NCBI GenBank assembly: GCA_958295485.1 | Contig: OY282354.1 | Span: forward strand, 3,496,042-3,560,041 | Length of the DNA: 64,000 bases | Origin: an uncultured Gammaproteobacteria bacterium | GTDB lineage: Bacteria > Pseudomonadota > Gammaproteobacteria > Eutrophobiales > Eutrophobiaceae | Direction of reading: 5' to 3' | Part shown: piece after piece, positions 48,801 through 52,292 of the stretch | Layout of the letters: each line of letters begins with the position of its first letter | Numbering within the stretch: the first letter of the stretch is position 1 | Made by a program: the position numbers and the translations under genes | Notes under the pieces: generated by a model | Databases searched by the model: none | Told to the model about the DNA's origin: nothing | The model's input: the letters and a program-made list of their open reading frames with translations, nothing else

Positions 48801-49686
48801 CCGTCCTGTCTGTGGCGAACCGCGACGTGCCATCCAGCGTGGCGGTTGCCGTGATCGTGGTCGCCCCGTCGCTCTCGCCCACGCTGGTGTCATCCACCGT
48901 CAAGTTGATCGATGGCGTCGCATCGTCGTCGGTGATCGTCCCGGTGCCGATCGCTGTCGCGATGGTCGCGTTCCTCGCGTTGCTCAGCCTCAACACGAGG
49001 GTCTCGTCGTCCTCGTCGAAGACGTCGCCCCTCACCCGCAACCCTAATCTCTCCCTGGTACTCCCCGGATGGAAGAGAATCGTGCCGGTGCCGGGGTTTA
49101 CGTAGTCCACATCCCTAGTGGCCGTGCTGCTCGCATCGACCCCCCAGCTCACCCTCACCGTCTGGCTGCTCGACTCGCTCATCTGTACTGTGTACGTCAG
49201 TTGCGCTACGCCGCTGTTCCCCTCCCTCACGCTCGGCGAGTCGATCGATATCGTCGGCCCGTCGTCGTTTGTGATCGTCCCCGTGCCGGTCGTCGTCGCG
49301 AGCGTTGCGTTCGTCGGGCTGCTCAGGGTTATCACGACGGTCTCGTTCGCCTCGACGTCTTCGTCGCCCGTCACCGATACGTTGAAGGTCTGGCTGGTCG
49401 TCCCCGCCGCGAAGGTCAGGGTGCCGGCGGTGATCGCCGTGTAGTCCGTCCCGGACGTGGCCGTGCCGGTCGTGGCGTCGGCGTAGGCCACCGTCACCTG
49501 CTGGCTGCTCGCCGGGCTCAAGGTCACCGTGAACGTCAGGTTCGTCGTGTCGCCGTCGTCGCCCTCGGTCACGCTTGGTGAGTTAATCGACAGCGTCTGC
49601 GCGGCGGCCTGGGGCGCGACGGCGGCCAGGGCAAGGAGCAGCAAGGGGACAAGGCAGGGGCGCCAGCCGGCGATCCGGCGCTTCAT
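27805..49686 (-). CDS. Giant Calx-beta-repeat surface protein with autotransporter barrel, paralog 2 (7293 aa)
   Basis: Same architecture as paralog 1 but longer. The signal peptide is MKRRIAGWRPCLVPLLLLAL with an AAA cleavage site, followed by about 55 Calx-beta-like repeats with both classes intermixed. An Ig-like domain starts near residue 6310, the pre-barrel helix SLRGETLQWSLAAFGRTVA near 6517, a linker of 13-residue Ala/Gly/Thr/Trp-rich repeats spans about 6590-6840, and the autotransporter barrel spans about 6912-7293, ending FLRFGNGK. Unlike paralog 1, the reading frame extends in phase through the upstream poly-C tract to an ATG at 49863, so a form 59 residues longer is possible. I prefer 49686 because it gives an N-terminal export signal. 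Neighbouring repeat units are close to identical at DNA level, so the repeat number may vary between strains or be misassembled. Confidence 0.87.
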   Translation of the reverse strand: MKRRIAGWRPCLVPLLLLALAAVAPQAAAQTLSINSPSVTEGDDGDTTNLTFTVTLSPASSQQVTVAYADATTGTATSGTDYTAITAGTLTFAAGTTSQTFNVSVTGDEDVEANETVVITLSSPTNATLATTTGTGTITNDDGPTISIDSPSVREGNSGVAQLTYTVQMSESSSQTVRVSWGVDASSTATRDVDYVNPGTGTILFHPGSTRERLGLRVRGDVFDEDDETLVLRLSNARNATIATAIGTGTITDDDATPSINLTVDDTSVGESDGATTITATATLDGTSRFATDRTVTVSVAGSGAASAVDFAAVSDFDITIAAGSASGTGSFTLTPTADALDETNETVTVSGTSGSLTVNSATITLTDDDATPSLSVDSPSVTEGNSGDTTNLTFTVTLSAASGKEVTVNWARAGGGTATSGTDYAVITGGTLTFPAETISQTFDVSVTGDTTDESNETVLVFISNAVNATLATVAGTGTIIDDDGAPALSINSPSVTEGDSGSTNLMFTVTLSPASTGQVTVNYADAGTGTATSGTDYTAITDGTLTFAAGDTSKTFNVAVTGDTIDESNETVVVTLSGATGATIATATGTGTITDNDDTPTLSIDSPSVTEGDSGTKNLTFEVTLTPASTRQVTVNYADGRLASRGGTATSGTDYTAIRAGRLNFPPGTTSQTFNVAVIGDTIDERNETIVVLLGRPSNAVISSTAGTGTGTITDDDEPSLTLTVDDSSVGEADGATTITVTATVDGELRFSSSTTVTVSVAGSGTAGVVDFAAVSSFDITIPANAASGTGTFTLTPTNDALDEANETVTVSGVSGSLLVRPATISLTDNDDTPTLSIDSPSVAEGDSGSEDLTFTVTLSAASAQEVTVNYADVVDDSDNTNDGTATSGTDYTAITAGTLTFAAGTTSQTFAVSVTGDTTDEENETVIVTLSNATNATIATASGTGTITDDDAAPTISINSPSLSEEDADRDILQFIITLSAVSGKEVKVDVADAGTGTATSGTDYTAPGSITYTFRPGTARQGAAIEVIDDTMDEADETVVLTLSNVTNATISSTAGTGTGTITDDDDEPTLSINSQTVTEGDSGTTNLTFTVTLSESSGKQVTVAYADAGTGTATSGTDYTAITAGTLTFDAGTNRSTLSVEVTGDTTDEVDETIVITLSSATNATIATGTGTITIADDDGPTISINSPTVTEGNAGDTPNLAFTVTLSAASVQEVTVDYADAGTGTATSGTDYTAITGGTLTFPARPAGTMTIPPGATSQTFNVAVLGDTTEEAGETIVITLSDATNATIAMATGTGTITNDDGPMVSIDSPRVTEGNAGDTPTLMFTVTLSAASLQQVTVAYADAGTGTATSGTDYTAITGGTLTFPVGTTSQTFDVSVTGDTDIEENETIMITLSDAVNAAIATGTGKGTIRNDDGPTLSINSPSVMEGDSGSTNLTFTVTLSESLTQQVTVDWGAGTGGTATSGTDYTAITGGTLTFTAGTTSQTFDVAVTGDTTNEANETVVVFLSNPTIEGTGTPPPTAPTIATATGTGTITDDDDEPTLSIDSPSVMEGDSGSTNLTFTVSLSAASGKQVKVNYADAGTGTATSGTDYTALPTPTGTLTFAAGTTSQTFNVSVTGDTLVEGGETVVVTLSSPTNAAVSATEGSGTGTITDDDNAPSITLTVNPSSVGEGDGATTITVTATVDGTIRFANATTVTVSVAGSGTATAVDFTAVTDFDIEIAAGAESQTGTFTLTPTDDTADETDETITVSGTATGLTVNSATLSLTDDDGAPTLSINSPSVSEGNSGSTDLTFTVTLSPASAQQVTVAYADAGTGTATSGTATDTDRDYTAITAGTLTFAAGTTSQTFNVAVTGDTLDEENETVVVTLSNPTNAAVSATVGTGTGTITDDDATPTLSIDSPSVAEGNSGSTTMTFTVRLSAASGQEVTVAYADAGSGTATSGTDYTAITAGTLTFTAGTTSQTFNVSVTGDTTDEVDETVVVTLSGATNATVSATAGTGTGTITDDDGPTVSVNSPSVTEGDSGSTNLTFTVTLSAASAQQVTVDYADATTGTATSGTDYTAITGGTLTFAAGTTSQTFNVAVTGDTTDELNETVVVTLSDPTNAAIATGTGTGTITDDDGPTVSIDSPSVTEGDSGSTNLTFTVTLSATSVQPVTVAYADATTGTATSGTDYRAITGGTLTFAAGTTSQTFNVAVTGDTTDEANETVIVTLSSPTNATISTATGTGTITDDDGPTLSIDSPSVTEGDSGSTNLTFRVSLSAASVQPVTVAWAEGTGGTATSETDYPAITGGTLTFRAGTTSQTFNVAVTGDTTDETNETVIVTLSSPTNATIATGTGTGTITDDDGPTISIDSPSVTEGNSGSTNLTFTVSLSAASAQQVTVDYADATTGTATSGTDYTSITGGTLTFAVGTTSQTFNVVVRGDTTDETNETIVVTLSSPTNATIATGTGTLTITDDDGPMLSINSPSVTEGDSGSTNLTFTVTLGAATSQQVTVAYADATTGTATSGTDYTAITGGTLTFPAGTTSQTFNVAVTGDTTDETNETVIVTLSSPTNATIATGTGTGTITDDDGPTISINSPSVTEGDSGSTNLTFTVSLSAASAQQVTVDYADAGTGTATSGTATDTDRDYTAITGGTLTFAVGTTSQTFTVVVRGDTTDETNETIVVTLSAPTNATVSSTAGTGTGTITNDDGPTISINSPSVTEGDSGSTNLTFTVTLSASSPRQVTVAYADAVNVQGVTNGTATSGTDYTAITGGTLTFTAGTTSQTFNVAVTGDTTDEVDETIVVTLSSPTSATIATGTGTGTITDDDGPTISINSPSVTEGNSGSTNLTFTVTLSAASVQPVTVAWAEGTGGTATSGTDYTAITGGTLTFAAGDTSETFNVAVTGDVIDESNETVVVTLSSPTDATIATGTGTGTITDDDAAPTAITLTVNDNSVGEGDGATTITVTATVDGTTRFGTATTVTVSVAGSGTASAVDFAAVSDFDIEIAAGAASQTGTFTLTPTDDTVDETNETVTVSGTSGDLTVSSATITLTDDDATPSITLTVNDNSVGEGDGATTITVTATVDGTNRFAAATTVTVSVAGSGTASAVDFTAVADFDITIGAGAASQTGSFTLTPTDDTTDETDETITVSGESGSLTVNSATISLTDDDGAPSLSINSPSVSEGNSGSTNLTFTVSLSPASAQQVTVAYADAGTGTATSGTDYTALTAGTLTFAAGTTSQTFNVAVTGDTLDEANETVVVSLSSPTNAGISSTVGTGTGTITDDDATPTLSINSPTVTEGNTGSTNLTFTVRLSAASGRQVTVAYADAGTGTATSGTDYTAFTAGTLTFTAGTTSRTFTVSVTGDTLPEANEGVIVRWSNATNATIVTGAGDTVTSLDRTGRITDDDGAPTLSIDSPSVTEGNTGSTNLTFTVRLSAESGQQVTVAYADAGTGTATSGTDYEAITAGTLTFPAGTTSQTFTVSVTGDTLDEANETVVVTLSNAANATIATATGTGTITDDDGAPTLSINSPSVTEGNTGSTNLTFTVRLSAASGQQVTVAYADAGTGTATSGTDYTAITGGTLTFTAGTTSQTFNVAVTGDTLDEANETVLVSLSGPTNATVSATAGTGTGTITDDDATPSLSINSPSVTEGDSGSTNLTFTVRLSAASGRQVTVAYADATTGTATSGTDYTAITAGTLTFTAGTTSQTFSVAVTGDTLDEANETVIVTLSNESNATISTASGTGTITDNDATPTAITLTVNDNSVGEGDGATTIRVTATVDGTTQFATATTVTVSVTGSGTASAVDFAAVADFDIEIGAGAASQTGTFTLTPTNDTADETDETITVSGVSGALTVNSATITLTDNDATPTLSINSPSVTEGNSGSTNLTFTVTLSAASGQQVTVDYADATTGTATSGTDYTAITAGTLTFAVGTTSQTFNVATLGDTLDETNETVVVTLSNAANATIATASGTGTITDNDAAPTLSINSPSVTEGNTGSTNLTFTVSLSAASGQQVTVAYADAGTGTATSGTDYTAITGGTLTFAAGTTSQTFNVAVTGDTLDEANETVVVTLSSPTNAAVSATVGTGTGTITDDDATPTLSINSPSVTEGNTGSTNLTFTVRLSAASGRQVTVAWAEGTGGTATSGTDYTAITGGTLTFTAGTTSQTFTVAVTGDVLAESNETVAVTLSSPTNAAISNTAGTGTGTITDDDAAPTAITLTVNDNSVGEGDGATLITVTATVNGTTRFATSRTVTVSVAGSSTATAVDFAAVANFDITIGAGAASGTGSFTLTPTVDTTDETNETITVSGTSGSLTVNSATITLTDDDAAPTAITLTVDDSSVGEGDGATLITVTATVVGATRFAAATTVGVSVAGSGTAGAVDFAAVSAFDITIAAGAASGTGTFTLTPTADTTDETDETVTVRGTSAGLTVNSATIALTDDDAAPTAITLTVDDSSVGEGDGATTITVTATVDGTTRFVDARTVRVRVAGSGTPTAVDFAAVSAFDITIAAGAASQTGTFTLTPTDDAVDETNETVTVSGTSGSLTVNSATITLTDNDATPTAITLTVNDDGVGEGDGATPITVTATVAGTTRFAAATTVTVSVAGSGTAGAVDFAAVSDFDITIGAGAASGTGRFTLRPTADAVDETDETITVSGTSGSLTVNSATINLTDDDGPPTSLTLTVDDSSVSEGDGATLITVTATVNGTTRFAGVTTVSVSVAGTGAAGAVDFAAVSDFDMTIAAGAASGTGSFTLTPTVDALDETDETLTVSGTSGSLTVNSATIALTDDDAAPTAITLTVNDNSVGEGDGATTITVTATVAGETRFATATTVGVSVAGSGTATAVDFAAVSAFDITIAAGAASGTGTFTLTPTADVTDETDETVTVSGSSGSLTVSPATITLTDDDAAPTAIALTVNDNSVGEGDGATTITVTATVGGTTRFAAATPVRVRVAGSGTATAVDFAAVTDFDITIAAEAQSQTGTFTLTPTDDVLDETDETVTVSGTSGSLTVSPATITLTDDDAAPTAITLTVSRTSVGEGDGATSITVTATVDGATRFAAARTVGVTVVGSGTATAVDFAAVSAFNITIAAGAASGTGTFTLTPTDDTLDETNETVTVSGTSGSLTVNPATIALTDNDAAPTEIALTVNDNRVGEGDGATTITVTATVVGTLRFAEATTVRVRVAGSGTASAVDFAAVADFDIEIDAGDASATGTFTLTPTDDAVDETNETVTVSGTSGSLTVNSATIALTDNDATPTAIALTVDDDGVGEGDGATLITVTATVAGGTRFAAATTVTVRVAGSGTAGAVDFAAVSDFDITIPAGAASGTGSFTLTPTDDAADETDETITVRGTSGGLTVSPATLSLTDDDGTVTSITLTVDDSSVAEGDGATTITVTATLNGSSVFIDPRTVQVNVAGSGVATAVDFAAVPSFNITLASRATSGTGTFTLTPTDDATDETDETVTVSGTSGSLTVNSATIALTDDDAAPTALTLTVSDSSVGEGDGATTITVTATVAGATRFAEARTVGVSVTGSGTATAVDFAAVSAFNIEIPADAESGTGTFTLTPTDDAVDETDETITVRGVSSGLTVSPATITLTDDDAAPTSISLTVNNVSVSERAGATTITVTATVNGGTRFATARTVRVSVAGSGASGTVAVAAVAAFDIEIPAGAARGTGRFTLTPTDDGEINADETVTVSGASGGLAVSPAPITVRDDDRAPPPTLSVNSPRVTEGNRGARNLTFTVGLSAASAAPVTVAYADAGTGTATSGTDYTALPAGTLTFPAGTTSRTFDVSITGDTIDEPNETVVVSLSNPVNATIRTGTGTGTIVNDDGDGGGDPDTLPTLLIGAPSVTEGDSGSTNLTFPVTLSPASTESVTVDYVDAGTGTATSGTDYATLPAGTLTFPAGTALLEITVAVTGDVLAEPDETVVVTLSNAVNATIGTATGTGTIIDDDGGDAPSLAIDSPRVTEGDAGSTNLTFTVTLSAASTEQVTVAYADAGTGTATSGTDYTALTAGTLTFPAGTTSQTLNVSVTGDVLAEPDETVIVTLSNPANATIGTATGTGTIIDDDGDAPSLAIDSPRVTEGDAGSTTLTFTVSLSAPGTGPVTVDYADAGTGTATPGTDYTTLPAGTLTFPAGTTSQTFNVSVTGDVLDEADETVVVTLSNATNATIGTATGTGVITDDDAPPSLSIDSPSVTEGNPGSPTLTEDAAGSVSLTWTVTLDAASGRPVTVDYADAGTGTATPGTDYTALGTGTLTFPAGTTLRELTVAVTGDTITEPDETVVVALSNAANATIGVATGTGTIIDDDIDLTPSFDSATIPAQSWTRNWPIPVLTLPAATGGDGALTYTLTPALPNGLSFDTATRELSGTPTTALAATEYSLTATDADGDTAALSFTIEVTGPITISITDGEAVEGEPVEFGITLSRPVPEAGTLLVVWRITDGTALAHTDYTPPEGRRGEFTIAAGQTAATIVVQTTDDDLVEDEETFTVTLVSARNAELGDAEATGRIIDDDLASLRGETLQWSLAAFGRTVATDAVDVIGQRFRPGGAPRAPRAGLPGTSLRDGIGAAGARWPTRAGGTNALSQVGSGPAWTISAANAATGAARPTSAANVTTGAARPTDAANAATGAARPTSAANVTTGAARPTDAANAATGAARPTDAANAAADAARPTSAANGATGAARPTSAANSTADAARTTGAANGATGAARPTDAANVTADAARTTGAANATADAARPTDAANAATGAAWTTGAVSGMAGADWIIGAGSGAADADWTTGAGSGAADADWTTGAGSGVADADWAIGAGSGVAGADWTTGAGSGVAGADWTTGAANGTAGAGWTTGAWRNFYLDSPAGSSSPGGFSGPERSPQGEFLSQVAFETRLDAPDEAGADGGDDADGENDADGENGAKGREWTVWGRGSRSQFSGQSGSGITLDGEVNTGYLGADVRLVEHDLLLGVALSHSVGELDYQAPAAGLDEGQVDLDLSSVLPYAHWALNERVSLWGLLGIGWGEATLTDEFGRVTTDTEMRMAALGSRGELATWRGLDLALKGDAFIVNMEGSEQTRGAVMTLPEVDADAHRVRLMLEGRRAWQAGPQQQLELSLEFGGRWDGGDADTGVGAELGGGLAYRHAAWGLGIETRGRYLLGHTERAFEEWGASVSVELDPGVEGIGPSLTLTPAWGEASSGVENLWREDRLLGASLGGQPSPVERGGLRPSRLQMELGYGFETRGPGLLKLYSALDEGSPGSRNWRLGGQVTGRWFTWGLELDRRENWDASPEHGVFLRFGNGK
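29155..29915 (-). repeat. 39-bp (13-residue) tandem linker repeats in giant gene 2
   Basis: The coding frame reads 13-residue units such as AANVTTGAARPTD and, nearer the barrel, GAGSGAADADWTT. They occupy the stretch between the pre-barrel helix and the barrel. Stop codons are rare in the other frames here because of the Ala/Gly/Arg-rich composition; these frames are not counted as genes. Confidence 0.85.
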
Positions 49687-49863
49687 GCCGGCGTCAGGGT
49701 AATCGTGTCGCTGTCGCCCTCGGTCACGCTCGGCGAGTTGATGGGCCTCGACGGATTCAGTATTTGCGGGGGGGGGGGGGGGGGGGGGGCAGGCAATCCA
49801 CCGCTTCACACCCTCGAAGCTGACGCGAAGAAGAGCAAGCGACAAAGAAAAAAGCAGCGGCAT
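49687..49863 (-). other. Leader reading frame in phase with giant gene 2
   Basis: From an ATG at 49863 the frame reads MPLLFSLSLALLRVSFEG, VKRWIAC, seven prolines from the C tract, then ANTESVEAHQLAERD, and runs straight into the signal-peptide Met at 49686. The leader itself has a hydrophobic start (LLFSLSLALL). In another frame the same DNA encodes a Calx-beta fragment (INSPSVTEGDSDTITLTPA) whose TGA overlaps the ATG at 49686. Whether the leader is translated is unknown. Confidence 0.5.
49768..49789 (-). repeat. Poly-C(22) tract upstream of giant gene 2 (candidate phase-variation switch)
   Basis: Twenty-two consecutive G on the plus strand. With the preceding TGC codon this encodes Cys plus seven Pro and keeps the leader in frame with the giant protein. 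Homopolymers of this length slip readily during replication and are also hard to sequence exactly. Confidence 0.85.
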
Positions 49864-50153
49864 ATCAGAAACTGTTCAATTTATTCGATAGACGAGTGGC
49901 AATGACAACAAGGCGCTTCGCCGAAACAAACGCCAAACGCAACTTGCGCAATCCCCGTGTTGCCAAAGCGCTCGCCTACCCCTGATTTGAAAGATTATTC
50001 ATTCAATCATAGCATACCACAATCCTAGCATACCACAACAGAGGCAAGAAGTTTGAAATAGTACCCCTGTTCATACCAAGCCGGCGCCGCCGGGCTCGTC
50101 AGGTTGGGCGCAAGTTACCGGCTATAAGACCTGGAGTTTTGTATTAATTGTTG
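49864..50153. other. Upstream region of giant gene 2
   Basis: Duplicated with the upstream region of giant gene 1. The minus-strand block TTGAATGAATAATCTTTCAA is shared and is the best candidate promoter area. Imperfect CATAGCATACCACAA repeats lie at about 50005-50040. The segment CTATAAGACCTGGAGTTTTG (about 50122) is also present near 27622. No gene is seen. Confidence 0.45.
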
Positions 50154-50336
50154 TCAGGCAGCTTGATCGTGCTGGTCCGGCGGGGGCGGGGGCGGGGGCG
50201 GCGGGGGCATCACCGGCCGCGGGAGGAACAGACCTTCTATAAAGCCTTCCAGGTATGACAGACGTCCACGGATTTCACTCATTTCATTGGCCATTTTGTC
50301 AAGGCGTTGGTCCATTTTGTCAAGGCGTTTGTCCAT
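50154..50336 (-). CDS. Short coiled-coil protein with Pro-rich tail, paralog of the upstream gene
   Basis: 60 residues beginning MDKRLDKMDQRLDKMANEM, heptad-like, then GRLSYLEGFIEGLF, and ending in a run of prolines and DQHDQAA. The tail duplicates the C-terminus of the gene at 50341-50823 (PPPPPDQHDQAA). The ATG lies four bases after that gene's stop, so translation is probably coupled. It lacks the N-terminal membrane segment. Function unknown; it may be a partial duplicate rather than an independent gene. Confidence 0.55.
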   Translation of the reverse strand: MDKRLDKMDQRLDKMANEMSEIRGRLSYLEGFIEGLFLPRPVMPPPPPPPPPPDQHDQAA

Positions 50337-50340
50337 TTTG

Positions 50341-50823
50341 TCAGGCAGCTTGATCGTGCTGGTCCGGCGGGGGCGGGGGCATCACCGGCTGCGGGCGAAA
50401 GTTGTCAAGGCGCTGGTTGACGTCATGGCCCATGTTGTCAAGGCGCTGATTGATGTCTTGGCCCATTTTGTCAAAGCGCTGGTTCATGTTGTCAAAGCGC
50501 TGATTGATGTTTTGGTTCATGTTGTCAAAGCGCTGATTGATGTCTTGGCCCATGTTATCAAAGCGCTGGTTCATGTTGTCAAAGCGCTGATTGATGTCTT
50601 GGTTCATGTTATCAAAGCGCTGATTGATGTCTTGGTTCATGTTATCAAAGCGCTGATTGATGTTGTCAAAGCGCTGGTTGATGTCTTGGCCCATGTTCTC
50701 AAAGCGTTGGTCCAGGCGGGAAACCTGTTCGCGGATATCATGACGTAGCCAGGCAAACAGTCCGATGATGAGTCCGGCCAAGGCCAGGCCAACGGTGATC
50801 ATGCTTATTAGTTCTTGCGTCAT
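50341..50823 (-). CDS. Membrane-anchored coiled-coil repeat protein, unknown function
   Basis: 160 residues from the ATG at 50823 (MTQELIS). A longer frame to 50859 exists, but the start at 50823 is shared with the deleted copy at 27707. There is one N-terminal transmembrane helix (ISMITVGLALAGLIIGLFAW) and a basic flank. The central coiled coil is built from 11-residue units (QDINQRFDNMN) and 7-residue units (QRFDNMG). The tail is Pro-rich and ends DQHDQAA. The 11 and 7 periods are the hendecad and heptad of coiled coils. It sits upstream of giant gene 2, and a deleted copy sits upstream of giant gene 1, so it may belong with that system. No enzymatic motif is seen. Confidence 0.7.
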   Translation of the reverse strand: MTQELISMITVGLALAGLIIGLFAWLRHDIREQVSRLDQRFENMGQDINQRFDNINQRFDNMNQDINQRFDNMNQDINQRFDNMNQRFDNMGQDINQRFDNMNQNINQRFDNMNQRFDKMGQDINQRLDNMGHDVNQRLDNFRPQPVMPPPPPDQHDQAA

Positions 50824-50842
50824 GTCAGCAGTATAGCACGGT

Positions 50843-50995
50843 TTACTTGCCGTTGCCAAACCTCAGGAAGACGCCGTGCTCAGGTGACCCGCTCCAGTTC
50901 TCCCGGCGATCCAGTTCCAGGCCGCATCGGCCGCGCCACTACCCGCACCGGCCATCCAAGCCACGCCGGTCGCGCCAATGGCCACGGCGGCGTCA
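50843..50995 (-). pseudogene. Deleted remnant of a fourth giant autotransporter gene (linker fused to C-terminus)
   Basis: From the TAA at 50843 the minus strand encodes the last barrel strand of the giant proteins (GLELDRRENWSGSPEHGVFL, then RFGNGK). At about 50921 this joins directly to a linker segment (AVAIGATGVAWMAGAGSG, AADAA). Everything between linker and last strand, about 370 residues of barrel, is gone, and nothing upstream survives. It therefore marks the 3' end of a former giant gene. Confidence 0.8.
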
Positions 50996-51181
50996 AAATT
51001 TGGAAATAACTATCATATTAATGCCTGCGCGGATTTAAAGAAGCCGCGGGTGGAGATCACGTCGTTTGCTTACTGGCAGGATGAGTTTGACGAGCCGGAC
51101 AAACAGTTCAATCCGGACTTTTTTCGGAATGTGCTGGCCGATGGGATTGATGTGACCATTGAAGACCAGATGTCGGGTTGA
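50978..51181 (+). pseudogene. Unidentified 3' gene fragment
   Basis: A plus-strand frame whose last 50 or so residues (LKKPRVEITSFAYWQDEFDE and ADGIDVTIEDQMSG) look like genuine protein. Its first residues come from the antisense of the giant-gene linker, so the true 5' end appears to have been replaced at about 50996. I do not recognise the family. It ends 55 bp before the vapB-like gene. Confidence 0.4.
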
Positions 51182-51197
51182 CACCTTGCATGGCGCT

Positions 51198-51234
51198 GTA
51201 ATACACTCCGTATTACGATATCAGGAGGTAATAC
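51198..51234 (+). promoter_or_regulatory. Palindromic operator of the VapBC-like pair
   Basis: GTAATAC (51198-51204), five bases, then GTATTAC (51210-51216) form a 19-bp palindrome. A third GTAATAC half-site (51228-51234) lies over the spacer between the AGGAGG ribosome site and the vapB start. This is the layout expected for autoregulation by a ribbon-helix-helix antitoxin. Confidence 0.65.
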
Positions 51235-51235
51235 G

Positions 51236-51496
51236 ATGAGTAGCAGGACAGTCCGGCTCGACGACGATGCGGAAGCAACACTGAAAACACTGCAACAACA
51301 GACGGGGTTATCCATCTCTAATGTTTTGAAGCAGGGGCTGAATTTTTTTGCAAAGGCGCAAGAGACGGCCGCTACCACAAGACCTTACGATATTTACCGC
51401 GAACTTGACCTGGGGCCGGGTGACGAGAGTATAGCCCCTGCCGCCAAAGCCAAATCTGCGGTTGCCGGGATAATCAGGCAGAAACACGGTCGATGA
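51236..51496 (+). CDS. VapB-like antitoxin, ribbon-helix-helix family
   Basis: 86 residues. The N-terminus SSRTVRLDDDAEATLKTL is a ribbon-helix-helix DNA-binding segment with helix LSISNVLKQGLNFF. The C-terminal half is polar and probably binds and inhibits the toxin. A consensus AGGAGG lies just upstream, overlapped by an operator half-site. Its stop overlaps the start of the PIN toxin (ATGA), the usual antitoxin-first arrangement. Confidence 0.85.
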   Translation: MSSRTVRLDDDAEATLKTLQQQTGLSISNVLKQGLNFFAKAQETAATTRPYDIYRELDLGPGDESIAPAAKAKSAVAGIIRQKHGR

Positions 51497-51906
51497 TTCT
51501 CACCGATACCGGGCCACTGGTTGCGCTGTTCAACCGTACCGACGCCGCGCACGGACGCTGTATCAACACCCTCAAGGACATTAACGAGCCGATTGCCACG
51601 ACCCTGCCGGTCCTCACCGAGGCATTCCACTTGCTGGGACCGGCAGGGGACGGCGCCGCCGCCCTGATGGATTTCATCGCCCGAGGGGGCCTGAAGGTGA
51701 TCTTTTCTGACGAGAACGCGCTTGTGCGCGCCCTTGAACTGATGGTGCAATACGCCGATGCGCCAATGGATTTTGCCGATGCTTCGCTGGTGACGGCAGC
51801 GGAAACGCACTCACTGCAAAAAATCTTCACCCTTGACCGCGGTGATTTCAATACCTACCGCATCCGGCGCGGCCACCGTCACGTCGCCTTCGACGTCATC
51901 GGGTAA
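51493..51906 (+). CDS. PIN-domain toxin (VapC-like ribonuclease)
   Basis: 137 residues. PIN-domain toxins are Mg2+-dependent endoribonucleases that arrest translation. The acidic active-site residues are visible: D5 (ILTDTGPLVAL), E43 (LTEAFHLL), D93 and D96 (APMDFADASL) and D115 (FTLDRGDF). All are intact, so the toxin is probably functional. Its start overlaps the antitoxin stop by four bases. IS3 material begins about 15 bp after its stop. Confidence 0.88.
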   Translation: MILTDTGPLVALFNRTDAAHGRCINTLKDINEPIATTLPVLTEAFHLLGPAGDGAAALMDFIARGGLKVIFSDENALVRALELMVQYADAPMDFADASLVTAAETHSLQKIFTLDRGDFNTYRIRRGHRHVAFDVIG

Positions 51907-51921
51907 ACAGGCGCTGATCCT

Positions 51922-52194
51922 GTGGGGGATTCCTATGACAATACGCTGGCGGAGACCATCATCGGCCTGTACAAGACAGAAGTGATCCGAACGCGGGGGC
52001 CATGGAAGACCATTGATGAGGTGGAATATGCGACGCTGGAATGGGTGGACTGGTTCAATAATCGGCGTCTGTTGGCGCCGCTCGGCCATGTGCCACCGGC
52101 TGAGTATGAACAGATGTACTATGATAGGCATAACCGGTCATGTGAAGCGGCATGACTCAAACTAACGGGTCTCCGGGATTCCCGGGGCGGTTCA
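51922..52194 (+). mobile_element. IS3-family insertion sequence remnant (transposase C-terminus and right end)
   Basis: The frame from 51922 to 52155 encodes the end of an IS3-family integrase: GDSYDNTLAETIIGLYKTE, with the last catalytic Glu in LAE, then WVDWFNNRRLLAPLGHVPP. The rest of the transposase and the left end are missing. The right end, read inwards from 52194, is TGAACCGCCCCGGGAATCCC, typical of IS3-family termini. Confidence 0.85.
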
Positions 52195-52275
52195 GTCTAT
52201 GAGGAAGTCCAGCTTGCCGGACGCCGCATCTTCCTCGATTTCCATCTCCCATTGCTCCCAATCTCTTTCAATCAT
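52192..52275 (-). pseudogene. Small antitoxin-like gene truncated by the IS3 end
   Basis: The minus-strand frame MIERDWEQWEMEIEEDAASG KLDFLID resembles the N-terminus of small acidic proteins often found beside toxin-antitoxin genes, which usually continue another 15-40 residues. The frame ends at a TGA that is the first codon of the IS inverted repeat, so the insertion cut the gene and supplied its stop. Confidence 0.55.
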
Positions 52276-52292
52276 CGGATTAAATAACCTTG

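Noticed and set aside
50287..50748. A 153-codon plus-strand Val/Lys/Ala-rich repeat frame
   Set aside because: Antisense of the coiled-coil repeats; the minus-strand product has a membrane helix and a start shared with a second copy.
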